A stretch of DNA of 14,759 nucleotides from DATAPE01 sp036265345 (GCA_036265345.1 DATAPE010000015.1:1-14759); one strand, 5' to 3'. Positions 1 to 10,386 are shown, counted from the first letter of the stretch. Numbers and translations: made by a program. The notes: a model not told the origin generated them from the sequence alone.

Positions 1-223
1 GCCAGCGCGACGAAAGACCTTTTCTAGCGTCTTGACGAGAGATAGGGGGCCGAAGGCATAGCTCCGGCGTTCCTCTCGACGACTCTGCGTTCGGCGATCG
101 CCCCAACCTCGACGGTTCCCGGGGCAACCGGGCCTGCCGAAGCTCACCAAACTCGGGGTTACTCTCTGCCGCCACCTCCGGCGCGCCCTAGAGCGCGCAG
201 CACGTCCCCAGCCGGGGACGTGA
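1..223 (-). promoter_or_regulatory. Structured 5' leader or small RNA of unknown class after rpoC (runs off left edge)
   Basis: This gene-free stretch would be transcribed leftward from the promoter at 230-258. It contains a series of inverted repeats. A 9-bp perfect stem pairs 201-209 with 214-222, with a 4-nt loop, and would sit at the very 5' end of the RNA. A 6-bp stem pairs 181-186 with 193-198, and a 5-bp stem pairs 118-122 with 128-132. A two-tier hairpin pairs 36-41 with 73-78 and, inside it, 49-55 with 62-68 (one G-U). There is also a 10-bp palindrome at 93-102. I compared it by eye with c-di-AMP, cobalamin, SAM, T-box, RNase P RNA, tmRNA and SRP RNA signatures and found no convincing match. 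One minus frame stays open to the left edge and ends in SLVKTLEKVFRRAG, but it has no ATG, so I do not call a gene. Confidence 0.35.
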
Positions 224-229
224 CCAGCA

Positions 230-258
230 AGGATAAAGCCTGGCCCCTGCACGGTCAA
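230..258 (-). promoter_or_regulatory. Sigma70-type promoter downstream of rpoC
   Basis: On the minus strand, TTGACC (plus 253-258) is followed after exactly 17 nt by TATCCT (plus 230-235), a good match to the actinobacterial housekeeping pattern TTGACA-N17-TAnnnT. The predicted start is near 224, so the RNA would begin almost directly with the 9-bp hairpin at 201-222. It lies beyond the rpoC terminator and points out of the window, so it should drive the next leftward gene. Confidence 0.55.
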
Positions 259-313
259 ACCGCACCGGCCACGTCACCAAGGCAGGCGTAGAGCCTACGA
301 ACAAGAGGCTCAT

Positions 314-349
314 CGAGAATGGGGCCGGGTCGCCCCGGCCCCATTCTCG
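314..349 (-). terminator. rpoC transcription terminator hairpin
   Basis: A perfect 16-bp stem pairs 314-329 with 334-349 around a 4-nt loop, starting 17 nt past the rpoC stop codon. The stem is very GC-rich in its upper half. No U-tract follows on either strand, which is common for terminators in high-GC actinobacteria. Its position at the end of the operon and its stability make termination, or 3'-end stabilisation, the likely role. Confidence 0.72.
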
Positions 350-365
350 TGCAGCTTTGCTTGCG

Positions 366-4304
<3,939 letters not shown>

Positions 4305-4312
4305 CTAAAAGA

Positions 4313-7300
4313 TCAAACCTCCTCAACGCTGGATGGCTCGCGGCGGGATAGATCGATTCCCAATTCCTCTGCGGTCCTGAATATGTCTTCGTCGATCTCC
4401 TTCATCTCGATCTCTTCGCCCTCGGCGGAAAGAACCTCGACGTTCAAACAAAGCGACTGCATCTCTTTGATCAATACCTTGAAGCTCTCCGGGATACCCG
4501 GGGTCGGGATGTTCTCGCCCTTGACGATGGCCTCGTACACCTTCACGCGGCCCAACACGTCATCGGACTTGATCGTGAGTAGCTCCTGGAGGCAATACGC
4601 GGCGCCGTACGCTTCCAGCGCCCAGACCTCCATCTCGCCGAACCTCTGTCCGCCGAACTGTGCCTTACCTCCCAGCGGTTGTTGGGTGATCATCGAGTAA
4701 GGACCCGTCGAGCGTGCGTGGATCTTGTCGTCGACGAGGTGGCTCAGCTTCAGGATGTACATGTAACCAACGGTGATGTCGTTGTCGTAGGGCTCGCCCG
4801 AACGGCCGTCGTAAAGCTGCGCCTTGCCGACCGCGTTGACCATCGGGTACTCGGTCTCACGCTTCGACGTGACTTCCAGCGCGTTCAGGATCTCGTCCTC
4901 CTTCGCTCCGTCGAATACCGGAGTGGCCACCCACGTGGGTTCCTGATCCCGCCATCTCCCCGGGCCGAGATCCATGTCGGCGCCGTCGTCCCAGCGCTGC
5001 TTGGAGGCCCATCCGAGGTGCGCCTCGAGCACCTGCCCGAGGTTCATCCGTGAGGGGACACCCAGTGGGTTCAGGATGATGTCGATCGGAGTGCCGTCGG
5101 GCAGGAAAGGCATGTCCTGCTCGGGAAGGATCTTGCTGATCACTCCCTTGTTCCCGTGCCGCCCGGCCAGCTTGTCGCCTTCCGAGATCTTGCGCTTCTG
5201 CGCCACGAACACGCGCACCAGCTCGTTGACCCCTGGTGCCAGCTCGTCGCCGTTGTCGCGCGAGAACTCCCGGACGCCGATCACCTTTCCCTCTTCGCCG
5301 TGCGGCATCTTGAGCGAGGTGTCGCGGACCTCACGCGCCTTCTCGCCGAAGATCGCTCGCAGCAGCCGCTCTTCGGGAGTGAGCTCGGTCTCGCCCTTCG
5401 GCGTGACCTTTCCAACGAGAACATCTCCCGGCCCCACCTCGGCTCCGATACGGATGATCCCGCGCTCGTCCAGGTCCGCCAGGACCTCCTCGGACACGTT
5501 GGGGATGTCCCGGGTGATCTCCTCGGCCCCCAGCTTGGTGTCGCGGGCATCGATCTCGTACTCCTCGATGTGGATCGAGGTCAGTATGTCCTTCTTGACG
5601 AGACGCTCCGAGAGGATGATCGCGTCCTCGAAGTTGTAGCCCTCCCAGCTCATGAATGCGACCAGGAGGTTCGCGCCGAGAGCCAGCTCGCCCTTGTCCG
5701 TCGACGGACCGTCGGCCAGGATGTCGCCCTTCTTCACCTTCTGGCCCTCGCGTACGACGGGCCGCTGGTTGATGCAGGTCGACTGGTTGGAGCGGCGGAA
5801 CTTCTCGAGCCGGTGCACAGTGCGCTCACTGCCCGAGGCGACGACTATCTCGTCGGCCGAAGACGACTCGACGGTGCCTGCGGTCTCGGCAAGGATCACG
5901 TCGCCCGCGTCGACTGCGGCCCGGAACTCGAGCCCCGTTCCCACATAGGGAGCATCCGGACGCAGAAGCGGCACCGCCTGGCGCTGCATGTTCGCTCCCA
6001 TGAGAGCCCGGTTGGCGTCGTCGTGCTCGAGGAACGGGATGCAAGCAGCGGACACCGAAACGATCTGCTTCGGCGACACGTCCATGTAGTCGACCTCGTG
6101 CGGATCCACGTACTCGATGTCGTTGTGGCGGCCTCGGACCAGAACCTTCTCGTCGACGAAGTTGCCGTCAGCGTCAAGCGTGACGTTGGCCTGGGCGATG
6201 ATCGACCGATCCTCGAGGTCCGCGGTCAGGTATTCGACCTTGTTCGAGACCTTGCTGTCGGTGACCTTGCGGTAAGGCGTCTCGATGAACCCGTAGCGGT
6301 TCAGCTGGGCATAAGACGAGAGGGAGCCGATCAGGCCGATGTTCGGACCTTCCGGAGTCTCGATCGGGCACATACGGCCGTAGTGGCTGGAGTGAACGTC
6401 CCGGACCTCGAATCCCGCTCGCTCGCGCGAGAGGCCACCCGGGCCCAGCGCCGACAGCCGGCGCTTGTGCGTCAAGCTGGCGAGGGGGTTCGTCTGGTCC
6501 AGGAACTGACTGAGCTGGCTGGATCCGAAGAACTCCTTGATCGAGGCCACCACCGGACGGATGTTGATAAGGGTCTGCGGCGTGATCGCCTCGACGTCCT
6601 GGGTCGTCATGCGCTCCCGGACGACGCGCTCCATGCGGGAGAGCCCAACCCGGATCTGGTTCTGGATCAGCTCGCCGACCGGGCGGATGCGCCGATTGCC
6701 GAAGTGGTCGATGTCGTCGGTCTCGTAGTCGGGCTCCCCGCCGTGCAGCCGAACCAGGTACTGGATCGTGGCCAGGATGTCGTCCTTGCGCAGAACCGAG
6801 CCGAACTCCTCGATCGTCCTCTCGTCGTACTTGAAGCCGAGCTTCTTGTTGACCTTGTAGCGGCCCACGCGAGCAAGGTCGTAGCGCTTGGGGTTGAAGA
6901 ACAGGTTCTCGATCAAGGAACGGGCACTCTCCACCGTGGGAGGCTCGCCCGGCCGAAGCTTCCGGTAGATGTCCATCAAAGCGTCTTCTTCGGTGTGGAC
7001 GGTGTCCTTCTCGAGCGTCATCCGGATCGACTCGGCCCCATCGAAGAGCTCGAGGATCTCGGCGTCCTCGCCGAACCCGAGGGCCTTTAGGAGGACGGTT
7101 ACGTTCTGACGGCGCTTGCGGTCGATGCGCACCCCGACCATGTCCTTCTTGTCGGTCTCGAACTCGAGCCATGCGCCGCGGGCCGGGATGATCTTGCAGG
7201 CAAAGATGTCTTTGTCAGACGTCTTGTCGATCGAGCGATCGAAGTAGACCCCCGGCGACCGGACGAGCTGCGAGACGACGACGCGCTCGGTCCCGTTGAT

Positions 7301-7660
7301 GATGAACGTGCCCTTCTCGGTCATCATCGGGAAATCGCCCATGAAGACGGTTTGTTCCTTGATCTCTCCGGTTTCCTTGTTGATGAAAGCGGAGGTGACG
7401 AAGAGCGGCCGGGAGAAGGTCATGTCCTTCTCTTTGCACTCGTTCTCGTCGAACTTCGCGGGCTCGAAGCGGTGCGTGATGAACTGCAGCGCGAGGTTGT
7501 CGGTGAAGTCGGCGATCGGGGAGATCTCGTTGAGAGTCTCTTCCAGGCCGGTGTTGATGAACCAGTCGAACGATTCTTTCTGAACGGAGATCAGATTGGG
7601 CGGGGAGAGAACCTCCGCGAGTTTGGCGAAATTGTGGCGTTCGCGTAGAACATTGGACAA
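4313..7660 (-). CDS. rpoB: DNA-directed RNA polymerase subunit beta
   Basis: This is the second catalytic subunit of RNA polymerase, 1115 aa from the chosen TTG start. The same frame is open upstream to 7852, but that extension is rejected: the perfect AGGAGG lies 5 nt before this TTG, a strong promoter (7809-7837) lies inside the extension, and homology begins at SNVLRERHNFAKL. The rifampicin-binding region is near residues 380-405. It keeps the residues equivalent to E. coli Asp516, His526 and Ser531 (here D388, H398, S403), so it looks rifampicin-sensitive. The residue equivalent to Asn518 is Thr390, and Met515 is Leu. Further signatures are PEGPNIGLI (436-444), the SWEGYNFEDAI segment (about 670-681) and GDKLAGRHGNKG (828-839). 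The protein ends in VEEV, just before rpoC. Two internal promoters suggest that rpoBC can be expressed apart from the ribosomal protein genes. Confidence 0.97.
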   Translation of the reverse strand: MSNVLRERHNFAKLAEVLSPPNLISVQKESFDWFINTGLEETLNEISPIADFTDNLALQFITHRFEPAKFDENECKEKDMTFSRPLFVTSAFINKETGEIKEQTVFMGDFPMMTEKGTFIINGTERVVVSQLVRSPGVYFDRSIDKTSDKDIFACKIIPARGAWLEFETDKKDMVGVRIDRKRRQNVTVLLKALGFGEDAEILELFDGAESIRMTLEKDTVHTEEDALMDIYRKLRPGEPPTVESARSLIENLFFNPKRYDLARVGRYKVNKKLGFKYDERTIEEFGSVLRKDDILATIQYLVRLHGGEPDYETDDIDHFGNRRIRPVGELIQNQIRVGLSRMERVVRERMTTQDVEAITPQTLINIRPVVASIKEFFGSSQLSQFLDQTNPLASLTHKRRLSALGPGGLSRERAGFEVRDVHSSHYGRMCPIETPEGPNIGLIGSLSSYAQLNRYGFIETPYRKVTDSKVSNKVEYLTADLEDRSIIAQANVTLDADGNFVDEKVLVRGRHNDIEYVDPHEVDYMDVSPKQIVSVSAACIPFLEHDDANRALMGANMQRQAVPLLRPDAPYVGTGLEFRAAVDAGDVILAETAGTVESSSADEIVVASGSERTVHRLEKFRRSNQSTCINQRPVVREGQKVKKGDILADGPSTDKGELALGANLLVAFMSWEGYNFEDAIILSERLVKKDILTSIHIEEYEIDARDTKLGAEEITRDIPNVSEEVLADLDERGIIRIGAEVGPGDVLVGKVTPKGETELTPEERLLRAIFGEKAREVRDTSLKMPHGEEGKVIGVREFSRDNGDELAPGVNELVRVFVAQKRKISEGDKLAGRHGNKGVISKILPEQDMPFLPDGTPIDIILNPLGVPSRMNLGQVLEAHLGWASKQRWDDGADMDLGPGRWRDQEPTWVATPVFDGAKEDEILNALEVTSKRETEYPMVNAVGKAQLYDGRSGEPYDNDITVGYMYILKLSHLVDDKIHARSTGPYSMITQQPLGGKAQFGGQRFGEMEVWALEAYGAAYCLQELLTIKSDDVLGRVKVYEAIVKGENIPTPGIPESFKVLIKEMQSLCLNVEVLSAEGEEIEMKEIDEDIFRTAEELGIDLSRREPSSVEEV

Positions 7661-7665
7661 ACGAG

Positions 7666-7671
7666 CCTCCT
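7666..7671 (-). promoter_or_regulatory. rpoB ribosome binding site
   Basis: A perfect AGGAGG on the minus strand, 5 nt upstream of the TTG at 7658-7660. It decides the rpoB start in favour of this TTG over the ATG-less extension reaching 7852. Confidence 0.8.
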
Positions 7672-7700
7672 GACACTGGCTAAGTGGGGGTCGCCGGCTG

Positions 7701-7734
7701 GGTCTCAGAGGGGCCCCTTTTTCCCTCTCAGACC
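7701..7734 (-). promoter_or_regulatory. Hairpin in rpoB 5' leader
   Basis: Arms 7701-7712 and 7723-7734 form 11 base pairs with one central C-C (G-G in the transcript) mismatch and a 10-nt loop. In the transcript the loop reads AAAAAGGGGC. It lies about 40 nt upstream of the rpoB start and downstream of both promoters, so every rpoB-specific transcript would contain it. Its role is unknown; RNA stability or control of translation is possible. No U-tract follows, so a simple terminator is unlikely. Confidence 0.45.
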
Positions 7735-7808
7735 TGACCCCCGCCGGTGTGCCATGGGCGGTTCTTAGCCGCGCGACAGGGCGCGAGAAACGGAAGGGGC
7801 GACCAGGG

Positions 7809-7837
7809 ACTATAAAGCAGCGAACGCAGGCCGTCAA
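7809..7837 (-). promoter_or_regulatory. rpoB proximal promoter (P2)
   Basis: Minus strand TTGACG (plus 7832-7837), a 17-nt spacer, then TATAGT (plus 7809-7814). This is the best promoter match in the window. The start would be near 7802, giving a leader of about 140 nt. Dedicated rpoBC promoters in the rplL-rpoB gap are known in mycobacteria, which supports the reading. Confidence 0.65.
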
Positions 7838-7888
7838 GGCCCGCGGCGACATTTCCAGGCTGCCTCGGTGCCCGCAGCCCGTGGGCAG

Positions 7889-7917
7889 ACTTTATGCCCG
7901 CCGAGGGAGCAGGTCAA
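7889..7917 (-). promoter_or_regulatory. rpoB distal promoter (P1)
   Basis: Minus strand TTGACC (plus 7912-7917), a 17-nt spacer, then TAAAGT (plus 7889-7894). It lies exactly 80 bp upstream of P2 with the same spacing. The start would be near 7882, giving a leader of about 220 nt. The -10 overlaps a small inverted repeat (7883-7887 with 7895-7899). Confidence 0.55.
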
Positions 7918-8004
7918 CCCCTTTTCGCGGTCTCGCCTCGTCTACAGGGGACCCGGCCGTGGGAGCCTGCGGGGGGCCGGCCGCCCGCTCCGTCGCGGGC
8001 TTCC

Positions 8005-8035
8005 CAGCCGACCCCGCCTACGGCGGGGGCGGCTG
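8005..8035 (-). repeat. Strong imperfect hairpin in rplL-rpoB spacer
   Basis: A 7-bp perfect GC stem pairs 8012-8018 with 8022-8028 around a 3-nt loop. It continues outward, after one mismatch (8011/8029), for 6 more pairs (8005-8010 with 8030-8035). It lies about 90 nt after the rplL stop and upstream of both rpoB promoters. Without a U-tract it could be a Rho-independent pause, an RNase III-type processing site or a 3'-end stabiliser of the rplJL message. Confidence 0.4.
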
Positions 8036-8126
8036 CTGCAGAGGCTCCTCCGCAGGGACTGGCCCTCCTCGGCCTATATGCCACGGAGCTGGTCTCCTCA
8101 TCTCGACGGTGGAGGGGGCCCTCGGG

Positions 8127-8528
8127 CTACTTCAGCTCGACGGTGGCGCCTGCCCCCTCGAGCTTGGCCTTGGCCTCTTCCGCCTGCTCCTTCGGCACGG
8201 TCTCGAGCACCGGCTTGGGGGCCGAGTCCACCAGGTCCTTGGCCTCCTTCAGGCCCAGGCTCGTGAGCGACCGCACCTCTTTGATGACCTGGATCTTCTT
8301 GTCACCCGCGGCCATGAGAACCACGTCGAACTCGTCCTTTTCCTCTTCGACCGGAGCACCGTCACCTGCCGCTCCGCCGCCCGCGGGGCCAGGGGCGAAC
8401 GCCACCGGGGCGGCAGCAGTGACCCCGAACTTGTCTTCGAACGCCTTGACGAACTCCGAGAGCTCGAGGACCGACCAACCTCCGATCGCCTCGAGAACGT
8501 CGTCTTGGGAAAGCTCTGTCTTCGCCAT
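8127..8528 (-). CDS. rplL: 50S ribosomal protein L7/L12
   Basis: This 133-aa protein is the mobile stalk protein that recruits and activates translation GTPases. The N-terminal dimerisation and L10-binding domain is about residues 1-33, containing SVLELSEFVKAFEDKFGV. A flexible Ala/Gly/Pro hinge spans about 37-62. The C-terminal factor-binding domain is about 65-133 with the signature GLKEAKDLVDSAPKPV (92-107). It is slightly longer than the usual 120-130 aa because of the hinge. ATG start, with a GGAG Shine-Dalgarno about 9 nt upstream that lies in the last codons of rplJ. The start is only 5 nt after the rplJ stop, consistent with coupled translation of several L12 copies per L10. Stop is TAG. 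Confidence 0.98.
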   Translation of the reverse strand: MAKTELSQDDVLEAIGGWSVLELSEFVKAFEDKFGVTAAAPVAFAPGPAGGGAAGDGAPVEEEKDEFDVVLMAAGDKKIQVIKEVRSLTSLGLKEAKDLVDSAPKPVLETVPKEQAEEAKAKLEGAGATVELK

Positions 8529-8533
8529 CTTCT

Positions 8534-9397
8534 CTACTCCTTCTCCGATTCCACCGAATCCTGCGCGTCAGTCACATCCCTACTCTGGTTCTGCGGTTCC
8601 TCCCCCGCTGCCTCGCCGCTCTCCGCCGGCGCAGTTCTGCTCTCCACCGGCTCCGGTGCGGCCGCCTCCGCGGTTCCCGGAACGGGGGCAGATGCCTCGG
8701 CAGCTTCGGGCTCCGCTACGGCGGCTTCGGTGACCGGTGCCGGTTCGGCATCTCCTGCGGTCTCGGTTTCACCGCCTGTTTCGGGGGCCGAGTCAGCCTC
8801 GCCAGCGGCGTCGGCCTCGACGGCCTGCCCGGTGGCGGGTTCTCTTGCGACTTCGGGGACCGGCGGCGCATCGAGCTCGCCCGACTCCTTCTTGGCGACC
8901 ACCTGAGCCAGCATCGAGCCCAGATCTCGCAACGGCGCGGCCAGCACGTTGACCAGCTGCTGGAGCGGCGTGTTGACCAGCCGGGCGATCTTGCCAAGCT
9001 GGATCTCCCGCGACTCGAGCGCCGCCAGCCTCTGAGCCTGATCGCCGCCGATCACCTTCCCCTGGAGCACTCCGCCTTTGATGACAAGCACGGGAAACTT
9101 CCGGGACGCTTCATCCAGGGCTTTGGCGGCAGCTACCGCGTCACCGTGGCAGAACGCGATCGCCGTCGGCCCTTCGAGCATCCCGACGAGCTCGTCGAGC
9201 CCGACCTCTCGCACCGCGATCCGGGCCAACGTGTTCTTCAGCACCTTGTAGTCGGCGTCGGCGGCACGAAGGGCGTTGCGCACCTCGGCGATATCGCTCA
9301 CGTGCAGACCCCGATATTCGGTAAGCAGCGCGGCCTCCGCGTTCGTGAAGCGCCCGGCGATCTCTTGGACCGCGGACACCTTCTCGGGTCTCGGCAT
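8534..9397 (-). CDS. rplJ: 50S ribosomal protein L10 with long acidic C-terminal tail
   Basis: L10 anchors L7/L12 dimers to 23S rRNA at the base of the stalk, and in other bacteria the L10-L12 complex also represses its own operon. The normal protein occupies residues 1 to about 170: an rRNA-binding globular domain with LLTEYRGLHVSDIAEVR (24-40), then a long C-terminal helix (about 133-170) that docks L12 dimers. Residues 171-287 form a 117-residue tail rich in Ala, Glu and Pro with almost no hydrophobic runs, probably disordered. Typical L10 is only 165-180 aa. The tail is in frame with no sign of frameshift, and rplL starts 5 nt later. ATG start, with AAGGAG 4 nt upstream. An L10 leader with an attenuator precedes the gene. 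Confidence 0.97.
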   Translation of the reverse strand: MPRPEKVSAVQEIAGRFTNAEAALLTEYRGLHVSDIAEVRNALRAADADYKVLKNTLARIAVREVGLDELVGMLEGPTAIAFCHGDAVAAAKALDEASRKFPVLVIKGGVLQGKVIGGDQAQRLAALESREIQLGKIARLVNTPLQQLVNVLAAPLRDLGSMLAQVVAKKESGELDAPPVPEVAREPATGQAVEADAAGEADSAPETGGETETAGDAEPAPVTEAAVAEPEAAEASAPVPGTAEAAAPEPVESRTAPAESGEAAGEEPQNQSRDVTDAQDSVESEKE

Positions 9398-9414
9398 GTC
9401 ACTCCTTGTCCGAT

Positions 9415-9450
9415 AAAAACAAAACGGCCGCCCCGAGACCCAGGCGACCG
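9415..9450 (-). terminator. Attenuator terminator in the rplJ leader
   Basis: In the minus-strand transcript CGGUCGCC (plus 9443-9450) pairs with GGCGGCCG (plus 9425-9432), 8 bp with one G-U, around a 10-nt loop. UUUUGUUUUU (plus 9415-9424) follows at once. This is a textbook intrinsic terminator and the only one with a real U-tract in this window. It ends 17 nt before the rplJ ATG, so it must be an attenuator rather than an end-of-operon terminator. Confidence 0.75.
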
Positions 9451-9520
9451 CAGCGCACTAACGCTATGTCTCGCCTGCGCCGGATATTGAGGATTCGCAT
9501 CCACCGGCGGTCTGGGGCTG
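9415..9520 (-). promoter_or_regulatory. L10 leader (ribosomal protein autoregulatory element)
   Basis: The 5' part (9479-9520) reads AGACCGCCGG, then a GGAU/AUCC stem (9491-9494 with 9499-9502) with a GCGA tetraloop, then CCGGCGCAGGCGAGAC. GCCGG (9504-9508) pairs with CCGGC (9479-9483). This AGACCGCCGG...GCAGGCG layout resembles the kink-turn L10-L12 binding site upstream of rplJ in actinobacteria and firmicutes. Downstream, CAGGCGA (9471-9477) pairs with UCGCCUG (9441-9447) as an antiterminator enclosing a small AGCG/CGCT stem. UCGCC (9443-9447) is shared with the 5' arm of the terminator, so the two folds exclude each other. The likely logic is that excess L10-L12 binds the kink-turn, disrupts the antiterminator and stops transcription before rplJ. 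Confidence 0.7.
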
Positions 9521-9526
9521 CCGAGC

Positions 9527-9532
9527 AGGATA
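9527..9532 (-). promoter_or_regulatory. Possible -10 element upstream of L10 leader
   Basis: Minus strand TATCCT, identical to the -10 at 230-235, would start RNA near 9520, exactly at the 5' end of the L10 leader. No recognisable -35 lies 16-19 nt upstream, so this is weak. Readthrough from rplA may be the main source of the leader. Confidence 0.25.
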
Positions 9533-9632
9533 CCCCACCTGTTTTTAGCGAGCTTCGATCCCTATAGGGTCACTCCCCGACCACGAGATCGACTCGAAGA
9601 CCAGGCAGGATGGCGTACCCAGCTGCACGTAT

Positions 9633-10352
9633 CTAGGCCGGTTGCAGGTCCTCATCCAGGTCCTTGACCTTGGTGGTGTCGATCCGGATCCCCGGCCCCA
9701 TCGTCGTGGACAGGGTCACGCTCTTGAGGTAACGACCTTTCGCCGCCGCCGGTTTCGCGCGCTGCACCTCGTCGACGACGGCAAGGTAATTCTGCACAAG
9801 ATCGGCCTCCGGGAACGACTTCTTTCCGATGATCATGTGAAGGTTGCCGTGGCGGTCCGTCCGGTACTCGACCCGGCCCCCTTTGATGTCCGAAACGGCC
9901 TTGGCCACGTCGGGCGTGACGGTCCCTGACTTCGGGTTGGGCATCAAGCCCCGGGGGCCGAGCACCCGTCCGAGCTTTCCCACGACCGGCATCATGTCGG
10001 GGCTGGCGACAACCGCGTCGAATTCCAGCCACCCGCCCTGGATCCGCTCGGCGAGGTCTTCCCCACCAACCACATCGGCGCCGGCGGCCTCGGCCTCCTT
10101 GGCGCGCTCGCCCTTCGCGAACACGGCCACGCGCATGGACTTACCGGTGCCCTTCGGCAACGAGATGGCACCGCGGACCATCTGATCGGGCTTGCGCGGG
10201 TCGACGCCGAGACGCAGATTGAGCTCGACGGTCTCGTCGAACTTCGTCGAGGGGAGCTCCTTCAGGAGCTTGATCGCCTCTCCCGGTCCGTAGAGATGGT
10301 CGCGGTCCACCTTCGAGGTGGCGGCTTCGAATCTCTTCCCTTGCTTTCCCAT
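9633..10352 (-). CDS. rplA: 50S ribosomal protein L1
   Basis: This 239-aa protein forms the L1 stalk that binds the exiting tRNA at the ribosomal E site; in many bacteria it also represses translation of the rplKA message. Length is as expected (about 230-240). The family signature LGRVLGPRGLMPNPKSGTVT spans 127-146. Domain I is split between the N-terminus (to about 70) and the C-terminus (from about 160, with MIIGKKSF at 173-180), around the inserted domain II. ATG start, with a perfect AGGAGG (10363-10368) 10 nt upstream. rplK ends 60 nt before it, across an inverted repeat. The stop is TAG and the 235-nt L10-leader spacer follows. Confidence 0.98.
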   Translation of the reverse strand: MGKQGKRFEAATSKVDRDHLYGPGEAIKLLKELPSTKFDETVELNLRLGVDPRKPDQMVRGAISLPKGTGKSMRVAVFAKGERAKEAEAAGADVVGGEDLAERIQGGWLEFDAVVASPDMMPVVGKLGRVLGPRGLMPNPKSGTVTPDVAKAVSDIKGGRVEYRTDRHGNLHMIIGKKSFPEADLVQNYLAVVDEVQRAKPAAAKGRYLKSVTLSTTMGPGIRIDTTKVKDLDEDLQPA

Positions 10353-10386
10353 GTTGGTTCTTCCTCCTGCGGTGTGGCTCGGCCTA

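Larger units (their letters stand above)
7661..8126 (-). other. rplL-rpoB intergenic regulatory region
   Basis: These 466 nt between rplL and rpoB carry no credible gene. Open frames across them on either strand are low-complexity GC-rich shadows. The region contains two tandem promoters (7889-7917 and 7809-7837), a hairpin in the rpoB leader (7701-7734), an imperfect 13-bp stem (8005-8035), a 6-bp stem (7983-7988 with 7995-8000) and the rpoB Shine-Dalgarno. I saw no U-tract terminator after rplL, so readthrough from the ribosomal protein genes into rpoB remains possible. The predicted rpoB leaders are about 140 and 220 nt long. Confidence 0.7.

Noticed and set aside
23..58. Short minus-strand ATG frame of 11 codons (MPSAPYLSSRR) as a leader peptide
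   Set aside because: The spacing to any Shine-Dalgarno is poor and nothing else supports translation.
1..223. c-di-AMP (ydaO) riboswitch in the rpoC-downstream leader
   Set aside because: A few fragments such as an AGCU...UCGGCAGGC stretch recall it, but the GGGGUGAA core and the order of conserved blocks are missing.
1..268. Minus-strand frame open to the left edge, ending SLVKTLEKVFRRAG, possibly the start of a gene such as secA
   Set aside because: No ATG in frame and no Shine-Dalgarno. Most of the frame is Arg/Gly-rich and upstream of the predicted RNA start. The last 15 or so codons look protein-like, so the sequence beyond the edge should be checked.
5156..7090. 644-codon plus-strand open frame opposite rpoB
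   Set aside because: Antisense shadow of rpoB; its composition mirrors the codon bias of the real gene and shows no domain.
7749..8906. 385-codon plus-strand open frame across the rplL-rpoB gap, rplL and part of rplJ
   Set aside because: It is antisense to two certain genes; the part in the gap is low-complexity and runs over the rpoB promoters.
9560..9569. CCCTATAGGG palindrome in the rplA-rplJ spacer as an operator
   Set aside because: Only 10 bp, with no second copy nearby and no promoter clearly overlapping it.
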